In this document: one piece after another, positions 50,609-60,156 of the stretch
Layout: the number at the start of each line of letters is the position of its first letter
Position numbering within the stretch: the first letter of the stretch is position 1
From: Bradyrhizobium macuxiense
GTDB lineage: Bacteria > Pseudomonadota > Alphaproteobacteria > Rhizobiales > Xanthobacteraceae
NCBI RefSeq assembly: GCF_007993935.1
Contig: NZ_VITY01000009.1
Location: 186,001 to 250,000 of the forward strand
Reading direction: 5' to 3'
Length of the DNA: 64,000 nt
Program-made: the position numbers and the translations under genes
Notes under the pieces: generated by a model
Seen by the model: only the letters and a program-made list of their open reading frames with translations
Database searches by the model: none
Told to the model about the DNA's origin: nothing

Positions 50609-52060
50609 ATGCGATATCTGCCAGTGTTTCTGGATCTGCAAAGCGGCAAGGTGCTGCTCGTTGGAGCGGGCGAGTTGGTGCGCGCCAAGTTGCGGCTGCT
50701 CGCAGCCGCCGGCGCCGCGGTTCGCTGGTACGCGACCGACGGTGATCATGAGCTCGCCGGTATCGCGGCGGAGGACGCCGCGCGCATCGAGCGCGCCGAG
50801 GGCGATCCGCTCACTGCCGATCTGTCCGATGTCATCGCCGTGCTCTGTGCCGGCGCAGGCGACATTGGTGTCGCGATGTCGGTGCGCGCCAAGGCGATTG
50901 GCCTGCCGGTCAACGTGATGGACGACCTCGTGCATTCCACCTTCATCATGCCGGCGATCGTCGATCGCGGCGATGTCGTGGTCGCGGTCGGCACCGGCGG
51001 CACGTCGCCGGTGGTGGCGCGCCGCATCCGCGAGAAGATCGAAGCGGTGCTGCCGGCACGGATCGGCGATCTCGCCGGCTTCATCGGCCATTTCCGCAAG
51101 GCGATGCATGCCCGCATCGAAGAGTTTCCGCTGCGCCGCCGCTTCTGGGAGCGCATCATCGACGGACCGATCGGCGCGCTGGTGCTGGCTGGCCGCAAGG
51201 ACGAGGCCGAGCAGGCGCTGAACGCGATCACCGATCCCTCCGCATTCGCCGGCGCTGATGCGCAAGGCAAGGCCGTCGGTCATGTGACGCTGGTCGGCGC
51301 CGGTCCCGGCGATCCGGATCTGCTCACGGTGAAGGCGTTGCGCGCGCTGCAGGATGCCGATGTCGTGTTCTATGACGAACTGGTGTCACCTGAAATTCTC
51401 GACCGTATCCGGCGCGATGCCGCGCGGATTCCGGTCGGCCGCCGCGTCGGCAAGCCGGGCATTGGCCAGGACGCCACCAACCGCCTGATGATCGAGGCGG
51501 CGCAGTCGGGCCAGCGAGCGGTTCGGCTGAAGGGCGGCGATCCCTTCATCTTCGGCCGCGGCGGCGAGGAGATCGAAGCGTTGCGCGACGCCGGCGTCGC
51601 GTACTCCATTATTCCCGGCGTCTCCGCCGGTCTCGGCGCGGCCGCGCAATTCGAAGTGCCGCTGACCTTCCGGCATGAGGCGCTGCGCATCACCTTCCTC
51701 ACCGCGCACAAGGCGCGCGATGCCGAAGTCGTCGACTGGTCGGTGCTGACCGACACCAAGATGACGGTCGTGGTCTACATGGGCATGACCGCCGCACCCG
51801 CGATCCGTGAAGGCATGCTGGCCGCGGGCCGTTCGCCGGAAACGCCGGTCGGCGTGTTCGCGCGCGTGACGCGGCCCGATGCCAAGGCCGCGGTCGGCAC
51901 GCTGGCGCGGCTGCCCGAGCTGGTGAAACAGGTCGACGGCGGTCCTGCCGTCCTCGTCATCGGCGACGTGGTCGCGCATTCCGCGCCGTGGAGCCGATCC
52001 AACGTCACCCAACTGTTCTCCAACCAGATGTTCTCCGAACTGCTGAAAGCTGCCGAATGA
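50609..52060 (+). CDS. cysG: Siroheme synthase CysG
   Basis: A 483-residue multifunctional enzyme. Residues 1-110 are the NAD-dependent precorrin-2 dehydrogenase/ferrochelatase (MRYLPVFLDLQSGKVLLVG), followed by its dimerisation domain, and residues 215-475 the SAM-dependent uroporphyrinogen III methyltransferase (LVGAGPGDPDLLTVKALRAL, RLKGGDPFIFGRGGEE). It makes siroheme for the reductase encoded downstream. It begins the second sulfate unit, with translational coupling (ATGA) to the DUF2849 gene. Confidence 0.95.
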   Translation: MRYLPVFLDLQSGKVLLVGAGELVRAKLRLLAAAGAAVRWYATDGDHELAGIAAEDAARIERAEGDPLTADLSDVIAVLCAGAGDIGVAMSVRAKAIGLPVNVMDDLVHSTFIMPAIVDRGDVVVAVGTGGTSPVVARRIREKIEAVLPARIGDLAGFIGHFRKAMHARIEEFPLRRRFWERIIDGPIGALVLAGRKDEAEQALNAITDPSAFAGADAQGKAVGHVTLVGAGPGDPDLLTVKALRALQDADVVFYDELVSPEILDRIRRDAARIPVGRRVGKPGIGQDATNRLMIEAAQSGQRAVRLKGGDPFIFGRGGEEIEALRDAGVAYSIIPGVSAGLGAAAQFEVPLTFRHEALRITFLTAHKARDAEVVDWSVLTDTKMTVVVYMGMTAAPAIREGMLAAGRSPETPVGVFARVTRPDAKAAVGTLARLPELVKQVDGGPAVLVIGDVVAHSAPWSRSNVTQLFSNQMFSELLKAAE

Positions 52061-52374
52061 CCTCTCCGCTTGAACAGAAGAAAATCAGGATCACGGGCCC
52101 CTCGATGGTCACCGCCAACCGGACCTGGGACGGTGCCGTGGTGTACCGAACCGCCAAGCAAGGCTGGTCCACCGAACTCTCCGACTCCGCGATCGTGACC
52201 ACGTCCGACGAGGCCCGCGCGCTGCTGGCCGAAGCCACCGCCGACGACGTCGGCGCGGTCGGCCCCTATATCGCGCCGGTCGAACTCAAGGACGGCGGCA
52301 AGGTGAAGCCGGGCAATCTCCGCGAACATATCCGCGCCAAGGGCGTCACCATCGATCTCCAGGTTCCCGCGTAA
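52057..52374 (+). CDS. DUF2849 protein of the sulfite-reductase operon
   Basis: A 105-residue protein with SMVTANRTWDGAVVYRTAKQ and a DARALLAEATAD segment, typical of DUF2849. It always lies between cysG and cysI in alphaproteobacteria and probably assists the reductase; there is no known activity. The ATG at 52057 overlaps the cysG stop (ATGA). It is soluble with no cysteines. Confidence 0.88.
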   Translation: MTSPLEQKKIRITGPSMVTANRTWDGAVVYRTAKQGWSTELSDSAIVTTSDEARALLAEATADDVGAVGPYIAPVELKDGGKVKPGNLREHIRAKGVTIDLQVPA

Positions 52375-52401
52375 GGCGCGCCGCGTTAGGGCTCATCGAA
52401 C

Positions 52402-54057
52402 ATGTATGCTTATGACGAACTCGACCGCACGCTGATCAACGAGCGTGTTTCGGAATTCCGCGACCAGGTGAAGCGCCGCCTCTCCGGCGAGCTCACCGAG
52501 GACGAATTCAAGATCCTGCGCCTGCAGAACGGCGTGTATCTGCAGCTGCACGCCTACATGTTCCGGGTCGCGATCCCCTACGGCACGCTGTCGTCGAAGC
52601 AGCTGCGCCGGCTCGCCCATGTCGCGCGCCGCTACGACCGCGGCTATGGCCACTTCACCACCCGGCAGAACATCCAGTTCAACTGGATCAAGCTCGCCGA
52701 GCTGCCGGATGCGCTGTCCGATCTCGCCGAGGTCGGCATCCATGCGATGCAGACCTCAGGCAACAATATGCGCAACGTCACTTCGGACCAGTGGGCCGGC
52801 GTCGCGCCCGGCGAGATCGAGGATCCGCGGATCTGGTCGGAACTGATCCGCCAGCACACCACGCTGCATCCGGAATTCTCGTTCCTGCCGCGCAAGTTCA
52901 AGATCGCGATTACCGCGGCCGAGCACGACCGCGCCGCGATCAAGATCCACGACATTGGGCTTAGGCTGCACAAGAACGCCGACGGCGAGACCGGATTCGA
53001 GGTGCTGGTCGGCGGCGGCCTCGGCCGCACCCCGTTCATCGCCAAGACCATCAAGCCGTTCGTCTCCGGCCGCGACATCTTGAGCTACATCGAGGCGATC
53101 CTGCGCGTCTACAACCAGTACGGCCGCCGCGACAACATCTACAAGGCGCGCATCAAGATCCTGGTGCACGAGCTCGGCATCGAGAAGTTCGCCAAGGAGG
53201 TCGAGGAGGAGTGGAAGGCGATGGGCGATGTCGGGCTGACGCTCGATCACGCCGCCATCGAGGAGGTCCGCTCGCGCTTCTCCTATCCGGCTTACGAAAA
53301 GCTGCCGCACATGCCGGACGAGCTCAAGCAGGCTGCGCACGATCCGCTGTTCGAGCGCTGGCGCAAGAACTCGGTGTCGGCGCACAAGGTGCAGGGCTAT
53401 TCGATCGTCACGCTGTCGCTGAAGCCGGTTGGCGGCCCTCCGGGCGATGCCACCGCCGAGCAGATGGACGCGGTCGCCGACCTCGCCGACAAGTACTCGT
53501 TCGGAGAGATCCGCGTCGGCCATGAGCAGAACCTGGCGCTGCCGCACGTCGCCAAGCGCGACCTGCCGCCGCTGTTCAAGGCGCTCGACCGCCTCGGCCT
53601 CGCGACGCCGAACGTCAATTTGGTCACCGACATCATCGCCTGCCCGGGGCTGGATTACTGCTCGCTGGCCAATGCGCGCTCGATCCCGATCGCGCAGGAG
53701 CTGACGCGGCGCTTTGCCAACCACGACACCGCCGACCTGATCGGCCGGCTGCACATCAACATCTCCGGCTGCATCAATGCCTGCGGCCATCACCATGTCG
53801 GCCACATCGGCATTCTCGGCGTCGAGAAGAACGGTGAGGAGTTCTACCAGATCACGATCGGCGGCCGCGCCGATGAGAACGCGCAGTTGGGCACCTTGAT
53901 CGGCCCGGCCGTTCCCTATGCGGAAGTCGCCGACGTGATCGAAGACATTGTCGAAGCCTATCTCGCGCTGCGCGACCGTCCCGAGGAATTGTTCGTCGAT
54001 ACGGTGAAGCGTCTGGGCGTCGAGCCGATCAGGGAGCGCGTCTATGCCACTCGTTAA
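52402..54057 (+). CDS. cysI: Assimilatory sulfite/nitrite reductase, ferredoxin type
   Basis: A 551-residue enzyme with two nitrite/sulfite reductase half-domains. The siroheme-4Fe4S signature is CPGLDYC followed by INISGCINACGHHHVGHIG. It reduces sulfite to sulfide with six electrons from ferredoxin (no CysJ flavoprotein is encoded nearby). Context with cysG, DUF2849, DUF934 and cysH says sulfite is the substrate rather than nitrite. The start follows a 27-base gap; it overlaps the DUF934 gene by 14 bases. Confidence 0.94.
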   Translation: MYAYDELDRTLINERVSEFRDQVKRRLSGELTEDEFKILRLQNGVYLQLHAYMFRVAIPYGTLSSKQLRRLAHVARRYDRGYGHFTTRQNIQFNWIKLAELPDALSDLAEVGIHAMQTSGNNMRNVTSDQWAGVAPGEIEDPRIWSELIRQHTTLHPEFSFLPRKFKIAITAAEHDRAAIKIHDIGLRLHKNADGETGFEVLVGGGLGRTPFIAKTIKPFVSGRDILSYIEAILRVYNQYGRRDNIYKARIKILVHELGIEKFAKEVEEEWKAMGDVGLTLDHAAIEEVRSRFSYPAYEKLPHMPDELKQAAHDPLFERWRKNSVSAHKVQGYSIVTLSLKPVGGPPGDATAEQMDAVADLADKYSFGEIRVGHEQNLALPHVAKRDLPPLFKALDRLGLATPNVNLVTDIIACPGLDYCSLANARSIPIAQELTRRFANHDTADLIGRLHINISGCINACGHHHVGHIGILGVEKNGEEFYQITIGGRADENAQLGTLIGPAVPYAEVADVIEDIVEAYLALRDRPEELFVDTVKRLGVEPIRERVYATR

Positions 54058-54559
54058 GCAGGGAAGAATCACGACCGATCTGTTCGTGCATGTCGCCGAC
54101 GGCGCCGAGTTGCCGGGCGACGGCGCGGTGCTGGTCACGGCCGAGCGCTTTCTCGCCGATCCGGAAGCGCTGCTGCGCCGCGCCGGCAAGGTCGGCGTGA
54201 TTTGGCCGAACAACCGCAACCTCGACGATCTGGTGCCGCATCTCGATCGCCTCGCCACGGTCGCGCTGGTGTTTCCGACCTTCCGCGACGGCCGCGCCTA
54301 CAGCCAGGCGCGCCTGCTGCGCGAGCGCTACGGCTATGACGGCGAGCTGCGCGCCACCGGGCAGATCCTGCGCGACCAGTTCGTGTTCATGACGCGCGCC
54401 GGCTTCGATGCCTTCGAGGTGAAGAAGGACGCCGACGCCGATGCGTTCGCCCAGACCATGAAGCGCTATTCGGTGTTCTACCAGCCGACCGGCGACGGCC
54501 GCATCACCGCGCTCAACCGCCGCATGCAGCTGCGTCATTCGGAGAGCGCCGGCCAGTGA
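54044..54559 (+). CDS. DUF934 protein of the sulfite-reductase operon
   Basis: A 171-residue protein: FPTFRDGRAYSQARLLRERY and LRATGQILRDQFVFMTRAGFDAF are the diagnostic parts of DUF934. It accompanies cysI and cysH in many proteobacteria and is thought to support sulfite reduction, but the activity is unproven. It overlaps cysI by 14 bases and its stop overlaps the cysH start (GTGA). Confidence 0.9.
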   Translation: MPLVKQGRITTDLFVHVADGAELPGDGAVLVTAERFLADPEALLRRAGKVGVIWPNNRNLDDLVPHLDRLATVALVFPTFRDGRAYSQARLLRERYGYDGELRATGQILRDQFVFMTRAGFDAFEVKKDADADAFAQTMKRYSVFYQPTGDGRITALNRRMQLRHSESAGQ

Positions 54560-55284
54560 GCACGTTGATACGAGAGCTGCCGGCGACATCGGTCGCATTG
54601 CCCGCGGCCGACGAGCTCGATCGCGCGCTGCGCAGCGCATCGCCCGCCGAGGTGATCGCGGCCGCGTTGCAGACGGTCGGCCGCGAGAAATTGGCGCTGG
54701 TGTCGTCATTCGGCACCGAGTCCGCCGCGCTGCTCAAGGTGATGGCGGATGTCGATCCGGCGATCCCGGTGGTGTTCCTCGACACCGGCTGGCTGTTCGA
54801 GGAGACGCTGGCCTATCGCGACACGCTGATCAAGACGTTGGGCCTTACCGATGTGCGCTCGATCAAGCCGGACGAAGACGCGTTGTCGCGCCAGGATCCG
54901 GATCGCGAATTGTGGTTCACCGATCCCGATGCCTGCTGCCGCATCCGCAAGGTCGAGCCTTTGGCGCGTGCGCTGAAGCCGTTTGCCGGCTGGATCAACG
55001 GCCGCAAGCGGTTCCAGGGCGGCGCCCGCACCGAAATCCCCGTCGTCGAGGACGACGGTGCCAGGCTGAAATTCAATCCGTTCGCCCATGTCTCGCGCGA
55101 GGAGATCGAGGCGATCTACGCGCTCGGCAAGCTGCCGCCGCATCCTCTTGTCGCATCGGGATATCAGTCGGTCGGGTGTATGCCTTGCAGCAGCCGGGCT
55201 GCTGCCGGCGAGGATGCACGCGATGGCCGTTGGCGTGGCCGCGCGAAGACCGAATGCGGCATCCACACGATGAAGATGTCGTAA
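54556..55284 (+). CDS. cysH: APS/PAPS reductase CysH
   Basis: A 242-residue thioredoxin-dependent reductase of the PP-loop group (LVSSFGTESAALLKVMADVD, FLDTGWLFEETLAYRD). It has the Cys-Cys of ACCRIRKVEPL and the C-x-x-C of VGCMPCSSRA, four cysteines that hold a 4Fe-4S cluster; this marks an APS reductase rather than the PAPS type. ECGIH near the C-terminus holds the catalytic Cys. It reduces APS to sulfite. GTG start overlaps the DUF934 stop. An R6 repeat follows at once. Confidence 0.93.
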   Translation: MSTLIRELPATSVALPAADELDRALRSASPAEVIAAALQTVGREKLALVSSFGTESAALLKVMADVDPAIPVVFLDTGWLFEETLAYRDTLIKTLGLTDVRSIKPDEDALSRQDPDRELWFTDPDACCRIRKVEPLARALKPFAGWINGRKRFQGGARTEIPVVEDDGARLKFNPFAHVSREEIEAIYALGKLPPHPLVASGYQSVGCMPCSSRAAAGEDARDGRWRGRAKTECGIHTMKMS

Positions 55285-55331
55285 GCATGATCCGGAAAAG
55301 TGCGGAGCGGTTTTCCGAAAAGATCATGCTC
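55285..55331 (+). repeat. Palindromic repeat, family R6
   Basis: GCATGATCCGGAAAAGTG ... GATCATGC hairpin, beginning right after the cysH stop. The following 55332-55529 has no gene. Confidence 0.87.
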
Positions 55332-55529
55332 AGATAAACGCGCCAGATCGCGATGATGTTTCATTGCGGTTTGGCGACGTGACAAAGCCTTCGCAGCGCG
55401 GCGGCTTCGTAGCACAAGCGCGCTGTGCCGCTGAAAACAAAGAAAACCGGTTTCGTTGACTTCAGGCCACTTCACCGTGAGTTATGTCTGGCGTGTTCCC
55501 TGACATTCTCAGGTTGAATGGAGACCGAA

Positions 55530-56519
55530 ATGATCCGTCGTGTGCTGCCGCTGGTTGCAGGATTGTTGTGGGCGAGCTCGGCCTTCGCGGCCGACTATTC
55601 GCTGCTCAACGTGTCCTACGATCCGACGCGCGAGCTCTATGTCGACTTCAACAAGGCGTTCGCCGCGGCCTATCAGAAGGACACCGGCAAGAGCGTCGAG
55701 ATCAAGCAGTCGCATGGCGGCTCGGGTTCGCAGGCGCGTTCGGTGATCGACGGATTGCAGGCCGATGTCGTTACGCTGGCGCTTGCCTATGACGTCGACG
55801 CGATCGCCGGCAAGGGTCTCATCGCCGCGGACTGGCAGAAGCGCCTTGCGCTCAACGCCTCGCCCTACACATCGACGATCGTGTTCCTGGTGCGCAAGGG
55901 CAATCCCAAGGGCATCAAGGATTGGGACGATCTGATCAAGCCCGGCGTTGCCGTGATCACGCCGAATCCGAAGACCTCGGGCGGTGCGCGCTGGAACTAT
56001 CTTGCCGCCTGGGGCTATGCGCAGAAGAAGTTCGGCTCGGCCGACAAGGCGAAGAAGTTCGTCGCCGACCTCTACCAGAACGTCCCGGTGCTCGATACCG
56101 GCGCGCGCGGCTCGACGGTCACCTTCGTCGAGCGCGGCGTCGGCGACGTGCTGCTGGCGTGGGAGAACGAGGCCTTCCTGGCGCTGCGCGAATTCGGCGC
56201 GGACAAGTTCGAGATCGTGGCGCCGCCGCAGTCGATCCTCGCCGAGCCGCCGGTCGCCGTCGTCGATGCGGTCGCCGACAAGAAGGGCACCCGCGCGGTC
56301 GCCGAAGCCTATCTGAAGTACTGGTACACCAAGGAAGGCCAGGAGATCGCCGCGCGCAACTCCTACCGGCCGCGCGATCCCGAGATCGCCAAGGAGTACG
56401 AAAAATCCTTCGCCAAGGTTGAACTTTTCACCATCGACGACGTTTTCGGTGGTTGGACCAAGGCGCAGAAGGAGCACTTCGCCGAGGGCGGCATCTTCGA
56501 TCAGATCTACAAGAACTGA
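55530..56519 (+). CDS. sbp: Sulfate ABC transporter substrate-binding protein
   Basis: About 329 residues. Signal peptide VLPLVAGLLWASSAFAAD. The mature part has the sulfate-binding pattern LLNVSYDPTRELYVDFN, QSHGGSGSQARSVIDGL and NPKTSGGARWNYLAAWG. It binds sulfate or thiosulfate in the periplasm. ATG 55530 has GGAG upstream (an alternative ATG is at 55518). It precedes cysT by 12 bases and follows cysH, so uptake and reduction are linked. Confidence 0.94.
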   Translation: MIRRVLPLVAGLLWASSAFAADYSLLNVSYDPTRELYVDFNKAFAAAYQKDTGKSVEIKQSHGGSGSQARSVIDGLQADVVTLALAYDVDAIAGKGLIAADWQKRLALNASPYTSTIVFLVRKGNPKGIKDWDDLIKPGVAVITPNPKTSGGARWNYLAAWGYAQKKFGSADKAKKFVADLYQNVPVLDTGARGSTVTFVERGVGDVLLAWENEAFLALREFGADKFEIVAPPQSILAEPPVAVVDAVADKKGTRAVAEAYLKYWYTKEGQEIAARNSYRPRDPEIAKEYEKSFAKVELFTIDDVFGGWTKAQKEHFAEGGIFDQIYKN

Positions 56520-56531
56520 TCGACAGGGGGG

Positions 56532-57371
56532 ATGGTGAGCATAGCGGTCGCACGACGCAGTACGCTGCCGGGGTTCGGTCTCACCATGGGACTGACCCTG
56601 ACATGGCTCTCCGTCATCATCCTGATTCCGCTGGGCGCGCTGTTCCTCAAGACGTCTGAGCTCAGCCTCGATCAGTTCTGGGGCATCGTCACCAGCCGCC
56701 GCACGCTGAACGCCCTGAAGATTTCGTTCGGGCTGTCGTTTGCGGCCGCCTGCGTCAATCTGGTGATGGGCACCATCATCGTCTGGGCGCTGGTGCGCTA
56801 TCGCTTTCCGGGCCGGCGGTTGTTCGACGCCATCGTCGACATTCCCTTTGCCTTGCCGACGGCGGTCGCCGGCGTCGCGCTGACCCAGCTGTTCGCCCAG
56901 AAGGGCTGGCTCGGCGCACCGCTCGCCGAGCTCGGCATCAAGGTCGCCTTCACGCCGATCGGCATCTTCATCGCGATGATCTTCATCGGCATTCCCTTCG
57001 TGGTGCGCACGGTGCAGCCGGTGTTGATCGATCTCGATCCCGAGATCGAGGAGGCGGCTGCGAGCTTAGGGGCCAATCGTTGGCACACCGTGTTCCGCGT
57101 CATCCTGCCGAGCCTGATCCCGGCGCTGCTCACCGGCTTTGCGCTGGCCTTTGCCCGCGCTATCGGTGAATACGGCTCGGTGATCTTCATCGCCGGCAAT
57201 CTGCCCAACGTCTCCGAGATCGCGCCGCTCCTGATCGTGATCCGGCTGTCCGAATTCCGCTACGCCGATGCCACCGCGATCGCGGTCGTGATGCTGGTGG
57301 CCTCGTTCCTGATCATCTTCCTGATCAACCGGCTGCAGCGCTGGGCGCAGGCCCGCATTCCCGTGCATTGA
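56532..57371 (+). CDS. cysT: Sulfate ABC transporter permease CysT
   Basis: A 279-residue permease with six predicted helices and the EAA-loop EEAAASLGANRWHTVFRVILP. It forms the membrane channel with CysW. A good ribosome site (GGGGGG) precedes the ATG. The stop is 9 bases before the cysW start. Confidence 0.94.
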   Translation: MVSIAVARRSTLPGFGLTMGLTLTWLSVIILIPLGALFLKTSELSLDQFWGIVTSRRTLNALKISFGLSFAAACVNLVMGTIIVWALVRYRFPGRRLFDAIVDIPFALPTAVAGVALTQLFAQKGWLGAPLAELGIKVAFTPIGIFIAMIFIGIPFVVRTVQPVLIDLDPEIEEAAASLGANRWHTVFRVILPSLIPALLTGFALAFARAIGEYGSVIFIAGNLPNVSEIAPLLIVIRLSEFRYADATAIAVVMLVASFLIIFLINRLQRWAQARIPVH

Positions 57372-57379
57372 GGTTCGAT

Positions 57380-58342
57380 ATGTCGATGCAGACGGGATTG
57401 GCGACCTCGACCACGCAACTGCGGACCTACGCGCCCGCGACCGATGTCAGCGTGGCAGCGCCGGCGCCGCGGCTCGAGATCGCGCGTGCAGCGCCGGTCA
57501 CGGCCCACCGTAACCCGCGCACCGAGCCGGGTCCGATCCGCCTCATCATCATCGCGCTGGCGATCACCTTCCTCAGCGTGTTCGTCGTGCTGCCGCTGGT
57601 CGTCGTGTTCGCGTCGGCGTTCTCGAAAGGCGTCGTCGCTTATTTCGCGGCGCTGGCGGAGCCCGAAGCGCTCGCCGCGATCAAGCTGACGCTCCTGATT
57701 GCCGCGATCTCGGTCACGCTCAACCTTGTGTTCGGCGTGGTCGCGGCCTGGGCGATCTCGAAGTTCGAGTTCGCCGGCAAGACCTTCCTGATCACGCTGA
57801 TCGACCTGCCGTTCTCGGTCTCGCCCGTGATCTCGGGCCTGGTCTTCGTGCTGCTGTTCGGCGCGCAGGGCTATTTCGGGCCGTGGCTGCAGGCGCACGA
57901 CGTCCACATCCTGTTCGCGGTGCCCGGCATCGCGCTGGCGACGATCTTCGTCACCTTCCCCTTCGTGGCGCGCGCGCTGATCCCGCTGATGCAGGAGCAG
58001 GGCACCCAGGAGGAGGAGGCCGCGATCTCGCTCGGCGCGTCCGGCCTGCAGACCTTCTTTCGCGTCACGCTGCCCAACATCAAATGGGGCCTGCTCTACG
58101 GCGTCCTGCTCTGCAATGCGCGCGCGATGGGCGAGTTCGGCGCGGTATCAGTCGTCTCCGGCCACATCCGCGGCGAGACCAACACGATGCCGCTGCTGGT
58201 CGAGATTCTCTACAACGAATACCAGTTCGTCGCGTCGTTCGCGATCGCGTCGCTGCTCGCGATGCTGGCGCTGATCACGCTGGTGGCGAAGACCGTTCTC
58301 GAGCGGCGGCTCGACGAGGCAGAGGTGCCTGATGGCGATTGA
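57380..58342 (+). CDS. cysW: Sulfate ABC transporter permease CysW
   Basis: About 320 residues with six predicted helices. The first 55 residues are polar and unusual compared with other CysW. The EAA loop is EEEAAISLGASGLQTFFRVTLP. The ATG at 57380 has GAGG before it; a TTG at 57368 overlaps the cysT stop. The 3' end overlaps cysA by 11 bases. Confidence 0.93.
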   Translation: MSMQTGLATSTTQLRTYAPATDVSVAAPAPRLEIARAAPVTAHRNPRTEPGPIRLIIIALAITFLSVFVVLPLVVVFASAFSKGVVAYFAALAEPEALAAIKLTLLIAAISVTLNLVFGVVAAWAISKFEFAGKTFLITLIDLPFSVSPVISGLVFVLLFGAQGYFGPWLQAHDVHILFAVPGIALATIFVTFPFVARALIPLMQEQGTQEEEAAISLGASGLQTFFRVTLPNIKWGLLYGVLLCNARAMGEFGAVSVVSGHIRGETNTMPLLVEILYNEYQFVASFAIASLLAMLALITLVAKTVLERRLDEAEVPDGD

Positions 58343-59381
58343 AGTCAAGAATATCGTAAAGCGGTTCGGCAGCTTTGCCGCACTCGACAATGTCGATCTC
58401 AAGGTCGCCGACGGCGAGCTGCTGGCGCTGCTTGGGCCCTCCGGCTCCGGCAAGACGACGCTGCTGCGGATCATCGCAGGCCTCGACTGGCCCGACTCGG
58501 GCGAGGTCGCGATCGACGGCGAGAACGCGCTCTCGCGTGGCGCCAGCGAACGTCAGGTCGGCTTCGTGTTCCAGCACTACGCGCTGTTCCGGCACATGAC
58601 GGTGTTCGAGAACGTCGCCTTCGGCCTGCGCGTGCAGCCGCGCGCGATCCGCAAGGACGAGGCCACGATCCGTGCCCGCGTCAAGAACCTGCTCGATCTG
58701 GTGCAGCTCGATTGGCTCGCCAACCGCTATCCCAGCCAGCTCTCCGGCGGCCAGCGGCAGCGCATCGCGCTGGCGCGTGCGCTTGCGATCGAGCCGCGCA
58801 TCCTGCTGCTCGACGAGCCGTTCGGCGCGCTCGATGCCAAGGTGCGCAAGGAGCTGCGGCAATGGCTGCGCTCGCTGCACAACGAGATCCACGTCACCTC
58901 GATCTTCGTCACCCATGACCAGGAGGAGGCGCTCGAAGTCGCCAACCGCGTCGTGGTGATGGACAAGGGCAAGATCGAGCAGATCGGTTCGCCCGGCGAG
59001 GTCTATGACAATCCGGCGACCGCCTTCGTGCACGGCTTCATCGGCGAATCCATCGTGCTGCCGGTCGATGTCGCGGGCGATGCCGTGCGGCTGGACGGCC
59101 GTCCGCTCAACATCCCGGCGCTGGGCGCGGCATCCGGCGCGGCCAAGCTGTTCGTCCGCCGCCACGACATGGCGGTCGGCCCGGCTGGAACCGGCGCCCT
59201 GGAAGGCGCCATCCGGCATGTCCGCTCGTTCGGTCCGATCCAGCGCGCCGAGGTCGCCCTGGCGGGGAGCGAGGGCAAGACCGTGATCGAGATCGACGCC
59301 CCCCGCGACCGCGAGCTGCAGGCCGGCGAAATCGTCTCGCTGCAGCCCCGCCGCTACCGGATCTTTGCCGCGCAAGATTAG
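58332..59381 (+). CDS. cysA: Sulfate/thiosulfate import ATP-binding protein CysA
   Basis: A 349-residue ATPase: Walker A GPSGSGKTT, signature LSGGQRQRIALARALA, Walker B LLLDEPFGALDAKVRKEL, switch VTHDQEEAL, and a C-terminal TOBE-like domain from about residue 240. It powers sulfate uptake. It ends the operon. An R5 repeat follows four bases after the stop. Confidence 0.95.
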   Translation: MAIEVKNIVKRFGSFAALDNVDLKVADGELLALLGPSGSGKTTLLRIIAGLDWPDSGEVAIDGENALSRGASERQVGFVFQHYALFRHMTVFENVAFGLRVQPRAIRKDEATIRARVKNLLDLVQLDWLANRYPSQLSGGQRQRIALARALAIEPRILLLDEPFGALDAKVRKELRQWLRSLHNEIHVTSIFVTHDQEEALEVANRVVVMDKGKIEQIGSPGEVYDNPATAFVHGFIGESIVLPVDVAGDAVRLDGRPLNIPALGAASGAAKLFVRRHDMAVGPAGTGALEGAIRHVRSFGPIQRAEVALAGSEGKTVIEIDAPRDRELQAGEIVSLQPRRYRIFAAQD

Positions 59382-59385
59382 CCCT

Positions 59386-59471
59386 GTAGCCCGGATGAAG
59401 CGCAGCGAAATCCGGGACTTCGTGCTGGTGATCAACCGGCCCCGGATTACGCTCCGCTCCATCCGGGCTAC
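59386..59471. repeat. Palindromic repeat, family R5
   Basis: GTAGCCCGGATGAAGCGCAG opens and CATCCGGGCTAC closes an imperfect palindrome, a form common in Bradyrhizobium, directly after cysA. Confidence 0.85.
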
Positions 59472-59578
59472 GGCCTCCGGACATCGATGGCGTTTGCTGG
59501 CCAAAAGTTAGCCCCTGTTCACCATTCAGCCACGGTTGGTATGCAACAACGGCCGGCCAACCTTGGGGGTTTTCACCT

Positions 59579-60076
59579 GTGAAACGGACGACGGTCGCCC
59601 TGTTCGGGCTGCTGGTGCTTGCCGGCTGCGGCACGGACACCAAAATCCCGGAAGAACCGGCCATGTATCTCAACATGGCTCAGCCCGGCGCCGTGCTGGA
59701 CAGCCAGGCCGCCGCGATCATGTTTTCGCAGTACCGCCAGAACAATGGCCTCGGCACCGTGGTGGTCGATCCGGACCTGACCAGGCTCGCCGAGCAGCAG
59801 TCGCAGGCGATGGCCGCCCGCAACAAGATGGACCATGACGTGAAGGCCCCGCTCGGCAAGCGGCTGGAAGCCGGCGGCTACCCGGCGACGGTAGCGGTCG
59901 AGAACATCTCGGCGGGCTATCACACGCTGGCGGAGGCGTTCTCGGGCTGGCGCGATTCTCCGCCGCACAAGGCCAACATGCTCAAGAGCGGTGTCACAAA
60001 AATGGGCATTGCGGCCGTTTACGCTCCCAACACCAAGTACAAGGTGTTCTGGACGCTCATTCTGGCGGCAACCTAA
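59579..60076 (+). CDS. CAP-domain (SCP-like) lipoprotein
   Basis: A 165-residue exported lipoprotein: VALFGLLVLAGCGTDTK is a lipobox with the lipidated Cys near residue 17. Residues 38-160 form a CAP domain (SQYRQNNGLGTVVVDPDLT, KMDHDVKAPL, and PHKANMLKSGVTKMGIA), with the His/Glu tetrad partly visible (HDV, VEN, PHKA). Bacterial CAP proteins have unclear functions, perhaps binding lipids or sterols. The GTG start has GGGGG upstream. Confidence 0.87.
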   Translation: MKRTTVALFGLLVLAGCGTDTKIPEEPAMYLNMAQPGAVLDSQAAAIMFSQYRQNNGLGTVVVDPDLTRLAEQQSQAMAARNKMDHDVKAPLGKRLEAGGYPATVAVENISAGYHTLAEAFSGWRDSPPHKANMLKSGVTKMGIAAVYAPNTKYKVFWTLILAAT

Positions 60077-60156
60077 TTTCGATAAATTCCGCGTGATCTA
60101 ACCCCTCTATCTCGCTGATTGACGGCGCGGCGAACAGCCGCCACCGTGCTGCTCGA

